Source: Alcaligenaceae bacterium (lineage in GTDB: Bacteria > Pseudomonadota > Gammaproteobacteria > Burkholderiales > Burkholderiaceae_B). From it: a stretch of 64,000 bases of DNA. The stretch covers positions 62,001 through 126,000 of the forward strand of contig JACCEP010000011.1 of NCBI GenBank assembly GCA_013416395.1. Reading direction: 5' to 3'. Shown here in pieces: positions 1 through 8,629 of the stretch. The translations under genes were made by a program, and so were the position numbers. A model generated the notes under the pieces. That model saw only the letters and a list, made by a program, of their open reading frames with translations, was not told where the DNA came from and did not search any database. The first letter of the stretch is position 1; each line of letters opens with the position of its first letter.

Positions 1-2372
1 TGCAGGGGGATCGCGGCCCTGTGAAACCGTGCCAGCATATCGAATAGCACTTCACTGCGAGTTCTGGACGCATTACGTGGAGAGGCCACAAAGCAGCTCG
101 CACTAAACGCCAGGCCATTGGCGTCGAACCCACCCAGCAACACAGAAGGAGCAGGTTCCTCGAGCACCTCCGGGTGCTCTTGCATGGATTCCAGCATTAT
201 TTGACGCACCTGTTCGACATCGGCGCTAACAGGCATATTGATTTTGACCGTGGCCACGCCCAGTGGATTACCCATGGTCACGTTGCGCACAGTCTTGGTA
301 ATAAATTCAGAGTTGGGAACGATCATGGTTGATCGGTCAAACATTTCAATTTCGGTCGCCCGTGCATTAATGCGACGTACATTGCCCTCAAGGCCGTTCA
401 GGCTGACCCAATCTCCAACACGTATCGGACGCTCAACAACCAGTATCAAGCCAGAGACAAAGTTTTGAACAATGGCCTGCAAGCCAAAACCTATGCCTAC
501 CGACAGCGCGCTAACAATCCAGGCCATGCGCTCCAGGCCGAAGCCCAGCGACGAAATGGCCATCAGAACCACGACAAAGTACGCGACGTAACTAAACAGA
601 TTGGAGGCCGACACGCGCATACTGGCATCTAGTCGCGTAGCGGGCAGAAACTGGTTTTCCACCCAGCTACGTAACGCTCTTACGGCAAACACCCCCAGCA
701 GCAGTACCCCTATGGCCAGCAAAACGGACACGGGTTTCAACACCACCTCTCCGATGCTAAACCCTTCGACAAGAAAGCCCAGGCGACGGTTAAGCCAGTC
801 GGTTGGGTCTTCACCAAACGGCATCAGCACCAGCGTAAATGCAACTACGATTAACGCCAGTTGCGCAGCGCCAGACAGCAGCACCAGCAACTGACTGCGC
901 GCCCGCCACTGTGAGTCCGATAGGCTATTGCGGGCATGTGCTTCTTTGACGCGCGTGATCAGGCTCTGGAACATATCGGCGACCAGTGCCAACAACACGT
1001 ATGTGGTGCACCCCACTAGCCCCAGCCACACAATCTCTTGCACAATAAGTGTGCTTAAGGCCACGTAGCCAAGCAGCAATGCGGCCAGGCTTATGCCAAT
1101 AACCAGTATCAGCACGGTTTGCATGGTACGAAACCAACCCAGCAATACACTGCTGTTTTCAGGCGCACTATCAGCGTCTGCAGCCCTTGCGTGCAAAGCA
1201 CCGCGCAGGCTCCACGCGGTAATACCAATGAGCATGTTTAATACAACTGTGGCTACGCTGTTGACCATTAACGTTGTTGTAAGCGTTGCATTAATCAGGT
1301 CAAGAAATTGCTGAGCGATCCAGGCCACCGATATGGACAAACCCAGCGCGCCGGGCAACCAGGCCAGTCGGCTTGCGAGTTCATTAGGTAACGTGGGCAA
1401 ACGCCAAGTAGGCCTGCGAGAGGCCAGCAACACCGACCCCACCCCCGTGATAAAGCCCGCCAAAAATGCCGCAGCGGTAAGCTGGTGCAAAAACTTATCT
1501 ATTTCTACGCTGCCAACACCGTCCCACCGCAACAACGGCACAAGAATAATCGCAAGCAGCCCCGGCACCAAGGTGTACAAGACAATGCTGAGCGTGGCAT
1601 ATAAAGAACGCCGTAGTCGCGACGGCTTTGTGTGGTTTACGGCAAACGTAGCAAGGCCACGGCGTAGCACTTCACCCAACACCAGGAGCAATGCGGCCAG
1701 CGACAGCGCGATCATGCGTACCTTTAGTGGGGACGCCTGCACACTTGCACCAAGTTCACTAAATACCCTGCTGGCACGATCGAGATCTATCGGCAAGTCG
1801 CGCTGCTGGCCTTGCCAATAGCCCGACGACAATACAAACTGCGAGCGCTGCCCTAATTGAGCGCGAAACCTCATGCGACGAAACTCTGCAATTTTATCGA
1901 GCCCCTGCGTCGCCTCGACGCCAAGCAGTTTAGCTAGCTTGATCTGTGAGTCGAGCAGGCCCTGATTTTGCGTAAGCTGTGCGCGCTGCCCTGCAATTTC
2001 GGCAGGTTCGGGGATATTGGGATCAACGGTGCCCAGCTCGGTGAGACGCGCTTGAATGCTGGTTAACTCAGGCTCAAGCTGGGTGGCAATGTCAACGGCT
2101 GCATTTTTTGCTTGCTGTAACCCATCGCGCATTTTAATCAGGCCAGCGTCATCCATTTTTTCTGGATGGTTTTGCAGATTCTTTTGAATTTCTTCAACGG
2201 TTTTTTGTGCTTTGTCCAGCTGCTGTGCGGCATTCTTGCGAACATCCGCTGATGGCGCTGGCGATGACGACGGCGTAGCTGCAAATGTGAAGTTGGCACA
2301 AACCATGAGACTTAACAGCAGCGCCAAAAGCAGCGTGCGGTAAGACATGAATATTCGAGAAGAAAACAGCAT
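1..2372 (-). CDS. MscS-family mechanosensitive channel with DUF3772-like N-terminus (C-terminus cut by window edge)
   Basis: A continuous minus-strand frame enters from the left edge, so the C-terminus is missing. The N-terminus has a hydrophobic signal segment and then a long coiled periplasmic region (about residues 35-230). Many membrane helices follow, and then the MscS core: a glycine/alanine-rich pore helix (SALSVGIGFGLQAIVQNFVS) and the beta domain (VERPIRVGDWVSLNGLEGNV). This domain order is typical of the large MscK/DUF3772 class of inner-membrane tension-gated channels that release osmolytes on hypo-osmotic shock. The start at 2372 is preferred over the in-frame ATG at 2348 because AGGA lies 6-7 bases upstream of it. 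Gating properties cannot be told from sequence. Confidence 0.88.
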   Translation of the reverse strand, partial: MLFSSRIFMSYRTLLLALLLSLMVCANFTFAATPSSSPAPSADVRKNAAQQLDKAQKTVEEIQKNLQNHPEKMDDAGLIKMRDGLQQAKNAAVDIATQLEPELTSIQARLTELGTVDPNIPEPAEIAGQRAQLTQNQGLLDSQIKLAKLLGVEATQGLDKIAEFRRMRFRAQLGQRSQFVLSSGYWQGQQRDLPIDLDRASRVFSELGASVQASPLKVRMIALSLAALLLVLGEVLRRGLATFAVNHTKPSRLRRSLYATLSIVLYTLVPGLLAIILVPLLRWDGVGSVEIDKFLHQLTAAAFLAGFITGVGSVLLASRRPTWRLPTLPNELASRLAWLPGALGLSISVAWIAQQFLDLINATLTTTLMVNSVATVVLNMLIGITAWSLRGALHARAADADSAPENSSVLLGWFRTMQTVLILVIGISLAALLLGYVALSTLIVQEIVWLGLVGCTTYVLLALVADMFQSLITRVKEAHARNSLSDSQWRARSQLLVLLSGAAQLALIVVAFTLVLMPFGEDPTDWLNRRLGFLVEGFSIGEVVLKPVSVLLAIGVLLLGVFAVRALRSWVENQFLPATRLDASMRVSASNLFSYVAYFVVVLMAISSLGFGLERMAWIVSALSVGIGFGLQAIVQNFVSGLILVVERPIRVGDWVSLNGLEGNVRRINARATEIEMFDRSTMIVPNSEFITKTVRNVTMGNPLGVATVKINMPVSADVEQVRQIMLESMQEHPEVLEEPAPSVLLGGFDANGLAFSASCFVASPRNASRTRSEVLFDMLARFHRAAIPL

Positions 2373-2609
2373 GATTCGTCCTGATGTAGAAGCAGGTATT
2401 GATGTGTGACGTGGTGGAAGGGTTAAACGCCTGAGCGCTCGACTGCCGCACCCAACCGTAAGAATACCCTTATACGCGTGCCCCGCTGTGCATTGGCGGC
2501 AACGAGCGTTACGATATGTACATGATAATACGTCTCATTTATACTTTAGCAAGTGTGCGTGTTTTATAACCCGCAAAACAACTTCAGCCGCCGCAACGGC
2601 ACCATTTTG

Positions 2610-2778
2610 TATTGCTCCTTCGTACTGCTCTTTCGTATTGCTCTTTCGTATTGCTCTTTCGTATTGCTCTTTCGTATTGCTCTTTCGTATTGCTCTTTCG
2701 TATTGCTCTTTCGTATTGCTCTTTCGTATTGCTCTTTCGTATTGCTCCTTCGTATTGCTCTTTCGAATCGCTCCTTCA
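2610..2778. repeat. 13-bp tandem array 1 (TATTGCTCTTTCG)
   Basis: Thirteen head-to-tail 13-bp units. Most are exactly TATTGCTCTTTCG, a few have T-to-C changes, and the last unit is degenerate. Because 13 is not a multiple of 3 and the unit makes no stop codon, the array is open in all forward frames and creates long artificial ORFs of repeated SYCSFVLLFRIAL type. It lies in the leader of the metal importer operon. Confidence 0.95.
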
Positions 2779-2783
2779 CCGCG

Positions 2784-2874
2784 TTCTGCTACACCGTTCT
2801 GCTACACCGTTCTGCTACACCGTTCTGCTACACCGTTCTACTACACCGTTCTACTACACCGTTCTACTACACCG
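2784..2874. repeat. 13-bp tandem array 2 (TTCTGCTACACCG)
   Basis: Seven head-to-tail units: four of TTCTGCTACACCG, then three of TTCTACTACACCG. The array ends 7 bases before the troA start codon, where a ribosome binding site would be expected. It has the same 13-bp period as array 1 but a different unit, shifted in phase by five bases. Confidence 0.95.
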
Positions 2875-2881
2875 TTCCATC

Positions 2882-3829
2882 ATGAATTTACGCCAACGCA
2901 TTCTCCGTCTCGTCGTCGCCGTGCTGCTCGGCAGTACTTCCCTATCTATTCATGCTGCAGGTGCTGACACGCCCGCACTACACGTTGTGGCCACCACAGG
3001 CATGCTGGCCGACGCCATCCGCGAGGTTGGCGGCAATCGCGTAAAAGTAGCTGCACTCATGGGGCCGGGTGTCGACCCCCATCTCTATCGCCAAACGCAT
3101 TCAGATGTCACACGTCTGGCCCGGGCAGATCTGGTGGTTTATCACGGTCTCAACCTCGAAGCACAGTTGGTTCCGTTGCTGGCTGATCTTGCACGCACCA
3201 AACCTGTTGTGGCCCTGGCCGAAACCATACCTCGCGAAGCACTATTAGCCGATGAAGAAAACCCCACACTCTTCGACCCCCATGTCTGGATGAACCCTGC
3301 GCTTTGGCAACATGTGGTCAAAGCAGCCCGCGACGCGCTGATCTCGGTAGACCCTAAAGGCAAAAATCACTACGAGCAGCAGGCAATACGTTACAACCAG
3401 GCCATCAACGCCATGCAAAAGCGCACCCAAGCCATACTGCACACTGTTCCCTCCGACAAACGCGTACTCATTACCGCGCACGACGCTTTCCAGTATTTCG
3501 CACAGGCCTATGGCTATGAAGTGCTCGCCGCACAAGGCATATCCACCGAAAGCGAAGCCAGCCTCCATCAAATCGGGCACCTTGTTCAGACCATAGTTCA
3601 GCGCAAAATCAGCGCCATATTTGTAGAATCATCGGTTCCCGACCAAAGCATTCGTGCTCTGGTTGAGGGCGCTGCAGCGCAAGGGCAGCGCGTCGTCATC
3701 GGTGGCGAACTCTACTCTGATGCCCTGGGCCCCGAAGGCACCCCCGAGGGCACCTACCTGGGCATGATCGAACACAACGCCCTGACCATAGCCAAAGGGT
3801 TAAGCGGCACGTCAGTTTCTTCGCCCTGA
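2882..3829 (+). CDS. troA: Metal ABC transporter periplasmic substrate-binding protein (TroA/ZnuA family)
   Basis: Cluster A-I solute-binding protein that captures Mn2+, Zn2+ or Fe2+ in the periplasm and delivers it to the permeases encoded downstream. From the ATG at 2882 (315 aa) there is a Sec signal peptide ending near HAAGA (residues 24-28). The candidate ligands His67 (DPHLYR), His134 (DPHVWMNP), His200 (HDAFQYF) and Asp280 (ELYSD) fall almost exactly where TroA has its three His and one Asp. There is no long His-rich loop as in many ZnuA proteins. Longer versions of this frame starting upstream only translate the 13-bp repeats, so 2882 is chosen. No clear Shine-Dalgarno sequence precedes it. 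The metal is not determinable here. Confidence 0.9.
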   Translation: MNLRQRILRLVVAVLLGSTSLSIHAAGADTPALHVVATTGMLADAIREVGGNRVKVAALMGPGVDPHLYRQTHSDVTRLARADLVVYHGLNLEAQLVPLLADLARTKPVVALAETIPREALLADEENPTLFDPHVWMNPALWQHVVKAARDALISVDPKGKNHYEQQAIRYNQAINAMQKRTQAILHTVPSDKRVLITAHDAFQYFAQAYGYEVLAAQGISTESEASLHQIGHLVQTIVQRKISAIFVESSVPDQSIRALVEGAAAQGQRVVIGGELYSDALGPEGTPEGTYLGMIEHNALTIAKGLSGTSVSSP

Positions 3830-3888
3830 AAGGTCAAACAGCACGTCAATTTCCTTGTCTAGAACGGCAAGATTTTACGGGTGAACAA

Positions 3889-4725
3889 ATGGATACCACA
3901 TGGCCAGATGCGGCATATCATGCCGACACCATGGAACCCGCTCTGACCATACATGGTCTTACGGTGTGCTATGCGTCAGCATCCGCCCTATTCTCGGTTG
4001 ACTACACAGCTGCCACCGCCAGCATGAACGCCATTGTCGGGCCCAACGGCGCTGGCAAATCTACACTGATCAAGGCCGCCCTTGGCATTACGCCACGCGT
4101 AAGTGGTGATATCTTGTTTTTTGGCCAGCCGCTCTCTCGCGTTCGTGCCCGGGTCGCCTACGTGCCCCAGCGTGCCAGCATAGATTGGCACTTCCCCGCC
4201 ACGGCATACGACGTAGTCGCCATGGGCATGTATCGCGAGCTCGGCTGGCTGCGTCCGTGGCGCCGGCCACACCGCTTGCGTGTGCTTAGCTGCCTCGACC
4301 AGGTTGGCATGGGCCGATTCGCATCGCGACAAATAGGCCAGCTTTCTGGGGGGCAACAACAGCGCGTATTTGTAGCCCGCGCTCTGGCACAAAACGCTGA
4401 CCTATTCATACTTGATGAACCCTTCGCCGGTATAGACGCCGCCACCGAGCGAGCCATCGCCACACTGCTGCACCGGCTTGCAGGCACTGGTAAAACGGTT
4501 ATCTGTGTGCATCACGACCTTGCCACCGTGCCTGAATACTTTGATTTCGTCATGCTGCTCAATGTGCGTAACATCGCAATAGGCCCGGTGCGCACCATTT
4601 TTACCCCAGAAAAAGTGCAAGAGGCCTATGGCGGCCAGCTTACACCAGGCCAACTAGACCGCCTGCGTCGCGACCTGGCCTGCCGTTCAGTAACTCCTGC
4701 CACCACGCCGGTTGCCGCACCATGA
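3889..4725 (+). CDS. troB: Metal ABC transporter ATPase (TroB/ZnuC family)
   Basis: Cytoplasmic ATPase that powers the importer. It has Walker A GPNGAGKST (residues 51-59), a Q-loop region (YVPQRASIDW), signature LSGGQ (152-156), Walker B DLFILDEP (171-178) and the switch His in VICVHHDL (about 208). At 278 aa it is normal for the family. It starts 59 bases after troA, so it is probably cotranscribed. The Shine-Dalgarno sequence is weak, and ATG 3931 (MEPALTIHG) is an alternative start closer to the usual family N-terminus. Confidence 0.92.
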   Translation: MDTTWPDAAYHADTMEPALTIHGLTVCYASASALFSVDYTAATASMNAIVGPNGAGKSTLIKAALGITPRVSGDILFFGQPLSRVRARVAYVPQRASIDWHFPATAYDVVAMGMYRELGWLRPWRRPHRLRVLSCLDQVGMGRFASRQIGQLSGGQQQRVFVARALAQNADLFILDEPFAGIDAATERAIATLLHRLAGTGKTVICVHHDLATVPEYFDFVMLLNVRNIAIGPVRTIFTPEKVQEAYGGQLTPGQLDRLRRDLACRSVTPATTPVAAP

Positions 4726-4843
4726 CGTCACGCTTAGGCCGTAAACGGCACGCTGCATCCATCGCCTCTCTGATTTCTGCAAGGCTGCGCATTCTTGTTC
4801 AAAAAACTGAGAGCAGCCAATTCTTGCGTATAAGGGGCACTCG

Positions 4844-6091
4844 ATGAATCATTTTATTGACGCCCTTCTTTTCCGTGCAAACTACAACACAACTGTCGTA
4901 TGTCTGGGCGCGATTATGTTAGGTGCAGCCGCAGGCGCCTTGGGCACATTTATTCTATTGCGGCGACGTTCACTCGCAAGTGATGCTGTCGGCCATGCCA
5001 CGTTGCCTGGCCTGACAGCAGTATTTATCATCATGGCCCTCTTAACAGGTGACGGCCGATGGATGCCTGGCCTCATGCTTGGCGCTGCAGGAAGCGCAGC
5101 CTTGGGGCTGTGGTGCCTGCATTTGTTAGTCAGCCGCACCCGCCTGCAGCAAGATGCCGCCATTGCAGCCGTACTCTCGACCTTCTTCGGCTTTGGGGTG
5201 GTCTTGCTCACAGTGGTTCAATCGCTAGGCACCGGGCGGCCTGCAGGCCTCAATGCATACCTACTCGGGTCCGCCGCAGGTATGCTGCGTCACGAGGCTG
5301 AACTCATCGCCGTTCTCTCACTGGCAACCGGCACCATCATTTATATGCTGCGCCGCCCTCTTACCTCGTTGTGTTTCGATGGCCAGCACGCCTCTATCGC
5401 AGGCATTCCCGTCCAGCTGCTTGACCTAGCGATATCTGGGTTGTTGCTGGCAACGGTTGTCACAAGCCTGAAAATCGTAGGCCTGGTACTCAGTGTTGCG
5501 CTTTGCATTATTCCGGCGGTCGCGGCGCGCTTCTGGACCAACCGCGTAACAGCCATGGTTTTGGTGTCAGCGGCCTTCGGGGCCACCGGTAGCCATATCG
5601 GCGCAGCACTCTCGTCGACAGCGCACTCATTGCCAACGGGGGCCATTATTACGTTGTCATTGTTCATTTTGTTTCTGATTTCAATGCTGGCCGCGCCGTC
5701 AGGGGGCCTGATTGCCATGGCGCTACGTCACAGGCACTACCAACAACAGGTACATATACGTCAAGGCCTGCTTGCCCTTGAAAAGCAGCAGCACATTTGC
5801 AGCCCTGAAACTCTGCGACTATTGCGTAAGGCGGGGTGGGTGCACGCTAACGGGCTCACTACGGCGGCCGGCGCGCTGGCTGCGCGCGGCGCGCGACGCG
5901 ATGAAAACCTCTGGGCACTGTACAGACGGCTTTACCCGGACCATGCCGCCCACTTGCAACAGCCGCATATACAGCCTTTACACACATATCTCCCAGCCGC
6001 CCAGTTTCGCGAATTTGAACAACGCTACCGGCAGGCCAGCGCCGAACAAAACCCGGTAGGTTCGATGCCTCATATACCGACTACTGCTTAA
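4844..6091 (+). CDS. troC: Metal ABC transporter permease with C-terminal HTH-like extension (TroC-like)
   Basis: ABC-3 family inner-membrane permease, 415 aa. The first ~290 residues hold about eight or nine hydrophobic helices, with family-typical segments such as the one around SDAVGHATLPG. The last ~115 residues are soluble and basic (for example SPETLRLLRKAGW) and resemble the winged-helix/iron-dependent-repressor extension described in some TroC/MntC-type permeases. AAGGGG precedes the ATG by 7 bases. A 118-base gap separates it from troB, with no obvious terminator. The role of the extension is inferred from resemblance only. Confidence 0.88.
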   Translation: MNHFIDALLFRANYNTTVVCLGAIMLGAAAGALGTFILLRRRSLASDAVGHATLPGLTAVFIIMALLTGDGRWMPGLMLGAAGSAALGLWCLHLLVSRTRLQQDAAIAAVLSTFFGFGVVLLTVVQSLGTGRPAGLNAYLLGSAAGMLRHEAELIAVLSLATGTIIYMLRRPLTSLCFDGQHASIAGIPVQLLDLAISGLLLATVVTSLKIVGLVLSVALCIIPAVAARFWTNRVTAMVLVSAAFGATGSHIGAALSSTAHSLPTGAIITLSLFILFLISMLAAPSGGLIAMALRHRHYQQQVHIRQGLLALEKQQHICSPETLRLLRKAGWVHANGLTTAAGALAARGARRDENLWALYRRLYPDHAAHLQQPHIQPLHTYLPAAQFREFEQRYRQASAEQNPVGSMPHIPTTA

Positions 6092-6121
6092 TGCTTTCAA
6101 CACACCCGCGCCTCGACCCCA

Positions 6122-7033
6122 ATGTATGCAGAATTTATTCAGCTAAGCCTCACACCTCTTGCCGTCGCCGTACTGGCCAGCGTGGTATGTGCGATTCCTG
6201 GCAACTTCCTGGTGTTGCGCCAACAAAGCATGCTCGGCGACGCCATCAGTCACGTAATATTGCTGGGGCTGGTAGGCGTCTTTGTATTGACCGGTACACT
6301 TTCCACAGGGCCCATGCTGGCAGGCGCTGCCGTAGCCGCCTTGCTGGCTGTCGCACTTATCGAAACCATACAGCGCTTAACACATATAGAACCCGGTGCC
6401 GCCATAGGCGTCGTGTTTACAACCATGTTTGCGGCCGGCGTGTTATGGCTGGAGCAGTCGCGCAGCGCCACCGTGCATTTTGATGTCGAACATGTACTGT
6501 ATGGCAATCTTGAAAGCCTGATCTGGCTAGACGCAACCGGTTGGCGCTCATTGTGGGACCCAACAGCGCTGGCTACCGTGCCCGCTGCACTGCCACGGCT
6601 AATCGTGATACTTGCCGTACTAATCGTAATGACCAGTGTAGGTTGGCGGCCACTTAAAGCCGCCACATTTGACTCGGGGTTTGCTGCCAGCACCGGAGCC
6701 CATCCGGCCGTGGTCAGTGCCTTGTTGTTGGCAATGGTTGCCCTGGCAACGGTGGCGGCGTTTCAGGCAGTGGGAGCCATTATCGTGGTGGCCATGCTTA
6801 CATGCCCTGCCGCAAGTGCACGCTTACTTACCAACCACCTGGCGGCTCAAGTTGGCATCAGCGTGTTGCTGGCCACTACAGCCGCGCTGGCCGGCTATAC
6901 GCTGGCAGCATGGGGGCCACATTGGTTAGGCTGGCACAACAGCCTGAGCGCTGCAGGCATGATTGCATCAGTGGGCGGACTAATATTGGTGCTGGCCTGC
7001 CTGTATGGCCCTTGCCGCCACCGCCCCGCGTGA
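6122..7033 (+). CDS. troD: Second metal ABC transporter permease (TroD-like)
   Basis: 303-aa ABC-3 family permease with hydrophobic helices throughout and the conserved cytoplasmic-loop signature (QSMLGDAISHVILLGL). It starts 30 bases after troC and would form a heterodimer with it. Two different permease genes fit Tro/Mnt/Sit-type systems rather than single-permease ZnuABC. The stop codon directly abuts the stop codon of the convergent DUF2325 gene, with no base between them, so no dedicated terminator fits between the two. Confidence 0.9.
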   Translation: MYAEFIQLSLTPLAVAVLASVVCAIPGNFLVLRQQSMLGDAISHVILLGLVGVFVLTGTLSTGPMLAGAAVAALLAVALIETIQRLTHIEPGAAIGVVFTTMFAAGVLWLEQSRSATVHFDVEHVLYGNLESLIWLDATGWRSLWDPTALATVPAALPRLIVILAVLIVMTSVGWRPLKAATFDSGFAASTGAHPAVVSALLLAMVALATVAAFQAVGAIIVVAMLTCPAASARLLTNHLAAQVGISVLLATTAALAGYTLAAWGPHWLGWHNSLSAAGMIASVGGLILVLACLYGPCRHRPA

Positions 7034-7495
7034 TCAATGGCCCTGCTTTACCGAGCTGCGCACCCCGTCTAACGCGTGCTCGTCGCCAACTAGTACACAT
7101 TGCCTAGAAGTTCGAGAGCAATTGTCGCCCTCTCGCCAATAGTTGCCATGGCTGACGCACCCCACCTGACATATGACCAGATCGGCCTCTGGCCATGCCA
7201 CCTGGGCATCTTCTTGCACGACGACGTCACCGTTAGCCTGTTTTGCAGGATAACCACCCAGATGGTGTGCTCGCCTGGCGCTATTCCATTCGTGCGCGGT
7301 ATCGCGCAAAAAGACCGCGATACGTAACTGCATCAGTTGATCTTGAAGCTGCATTAATTGCGCTTCAAGACGCGTTATTTCGCCAGCCTGAGACAGCAAC
7401 ATTTGACTGCAACGAACTTGTGCGCGGCCGTATTCGGCCACTAAGGCATGATGCTCGGAGACTAAACCTGGTACTTCACCGGACGACATGACCAT
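7034..7495 (-). CDS. DUF2325 domain-containing protein
   Basis: 153-aa soluble protein of unknown function. The N-terminal half is a coiled coil rich in Leu/Gln (about residues 34-60). The C-terminal half carries the hallmark of DUF2325: VICQVGCVSHGNYWR with Cys109 and Cys113, then Cys126 and Cys133. The four cysteines could bind metal or act in redox, but this is inference. AGGGGG lies about 4 bases before ATG 7495; ATG 7489 is an in-frame alternative. The gene is divergent from the methyltransferase gene, with a Fur-like site in the shared intergenic region. Confidence 0.8.
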   Translation of the reverse strand: MVMSSGEVPGLVSEHHALVAEYGRAQVRCSQMLLSQAGEITRLEAQLMQLQDQLMQLRIAVFLRDTAHEWNSARRAHHLGGYPAKQANGDVVVQEDAQVAWPEADLVICQVGCVSHGNYWREGDNCSRTSRQCVLVGDEHALDGVRSSVKQGH

Positions 7496-7534
7496 AAGGC
7501 CCCCTATATATTCACAAAAAGCCCGCTCATTATA

Positions 7535-7553
7535 GATGAGAACTATTCTTATT
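7535..7553. promoter_or_regulatory. Candidate Fur-like operator
   Basis: The core TGAGAACTATTCTTA (7537-7551) fits the 7-1-7 Fur motif TGATAATnATTATCA at 10 of 14 defined positions. It lies between the divergent starts of the DUF2325 gene (7495) and the methyltransferase gene (7724), where it could control both. Scored by eye only. Confidence 0.35.
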
Positions 7554-7723
7554 TATAGAGTGTCGATTTATTGCACTACCGCAAAAGCCAGCGGCCCTAT
7601 GCATGCTAGGATATAACGATGATATTGGCAGTACGAAGCATGCGGGCCACGCGCCAGCGCGCAACCCTCCATGCGCGCCGTTGCCCACTGTTAATTCAAA
7701 TATCTCGCATTACGGGCTTTTAA

Positions 7724-8542
7724 ATGATATCGAGCATAGATTTTGCGGAGCTCTACCGGCGTCATTTACTGCACAGCCAGCGTACGCCACGGCCTGCCAG
7801 CGTCTGGGATGCCCGTGCCAAAGAACTCAGCCGAAAAGCCCAACACAGCAGCTACGCCCAAGACTTCATTGCACACATGGATCTAGACGGCGTCAGCACT
7901 TTGTTAGACGTGGGCTGTGGCCCAGGCACTATTTGCCTGCCACTGGCTCATCGTTTGCAGCATGTTTACGGCCTCGATTACAGCGCTGGAATGCTCGACT
8001 GCCTTGTGGAAAGCGCTGCTGATCAAAAATTAACCAACGTCACCGCCTTGCACTTGTCCTGGGACAGCGACTGGTCGGGCGTGCCTGTATGCGATATTGC
8101 GGTAGCCTCACGCTCGTCCATGGTCAATGATCTGGCTTTGGCTATAGAAAAACTCAATAAACATGCGCGTAAGCGTGTGTACATGACGCATATCGTGGGT
8201 GGTCATTTCATTGACGCGCAAATTGCTTCTTTACTGGGCCGCGTTCACGCAGCGGTGCCCGACTATATCTACGTCGTCAATATTCTGTATGCCATGGGCA
8301 TACACCCCACTCTTAGCTACATTGAGACGCCGAGCCGTCTGGCTGGCGCCAAAGACTTTACAGGCTTTGCGGAAAAAGTCGCCGGGTCGGTTGGTGAGCT
8401 GACACCGCCTGAACTTGCCACATTGCACGCCTGGTACAACGACAACCCTGAACGCGCGCAAAGCGGCGTTGCACCCATGCAATGGGCGTTGCTTTCGTGG
8501 AAGCCAAAAATTACCGTTATACCTGCCCGAAGGTCTGCCTAA
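7724..8542 (+). CDS. Class I SAM-dependent methyltransferase
   Basis: 272 aa. The SAM-binding motif I is LLDVGCGPG (about residues 60-68), followed by the acidic end of strand 2 (VYGLDYSAGM) and a motif with IAVASRS. The N-terminal ~45 residues (SVWDARAKELSRKAQHSSYAQDF) form a helical lid typical of small-molecule methyltransferases. The substrate is unknown. It sits next to DUF2325 and DUF2478 genes and downstream of a Fur-like site, which suggests a link with metal or cofactor handling. No good Shine-Dalgarno sequence is visible, so the start is uncertain. Confidence 0.85.
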   Translation: MISSIDFAELYRRHLLHSQRTPRPASVWDARAKELSRKAQHSSYAQDFIAHMDLDGVSTLLDVGCGPGTICLPLAHRLQHVYGLDYSAGMLDCLVESAADQKLTNVTALHLSWDSDWSGVPVCDIAVASRSSMVNDLALAIEKLNKHARKRVYMTHIVGGHFIDAQIASLLGRVHAAVPDYIYVVNILYAMGIHPTLSYIETPSRLAGAKDFTGFAEKVAGSVGELTPPELATLHAWYNDNPERAQSGVAPMQWALLSWKPKITVIPARRSA

Positions 8543-8629
8543 CTGCAGAAGCTGTACCATGACACCCGCCATTCAAGAACCTGACGCATTACGGACCAAC
8601 GGCGTCACAAACCATGATCGAGACCAGCC

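Noticed and set aside
2500-2550. Zur/Fur-type site upstream of troA (around ATGTACATGATAATACG)
   Set aside because: Only a short palindrome is present and the match to known boxes is poor; not enough to call an operator.
2610-2874. CRISPR-like array
   Set aside because: The 13-bp units are contiguous, with no spacers and no cas genes.
2488-2967. Several long forward frames and one reverse frame through the 13-bp arrays
   Set aside because: They only translate the repeats in all phases; the unit contains no stop codon, so the open length is an artefact.
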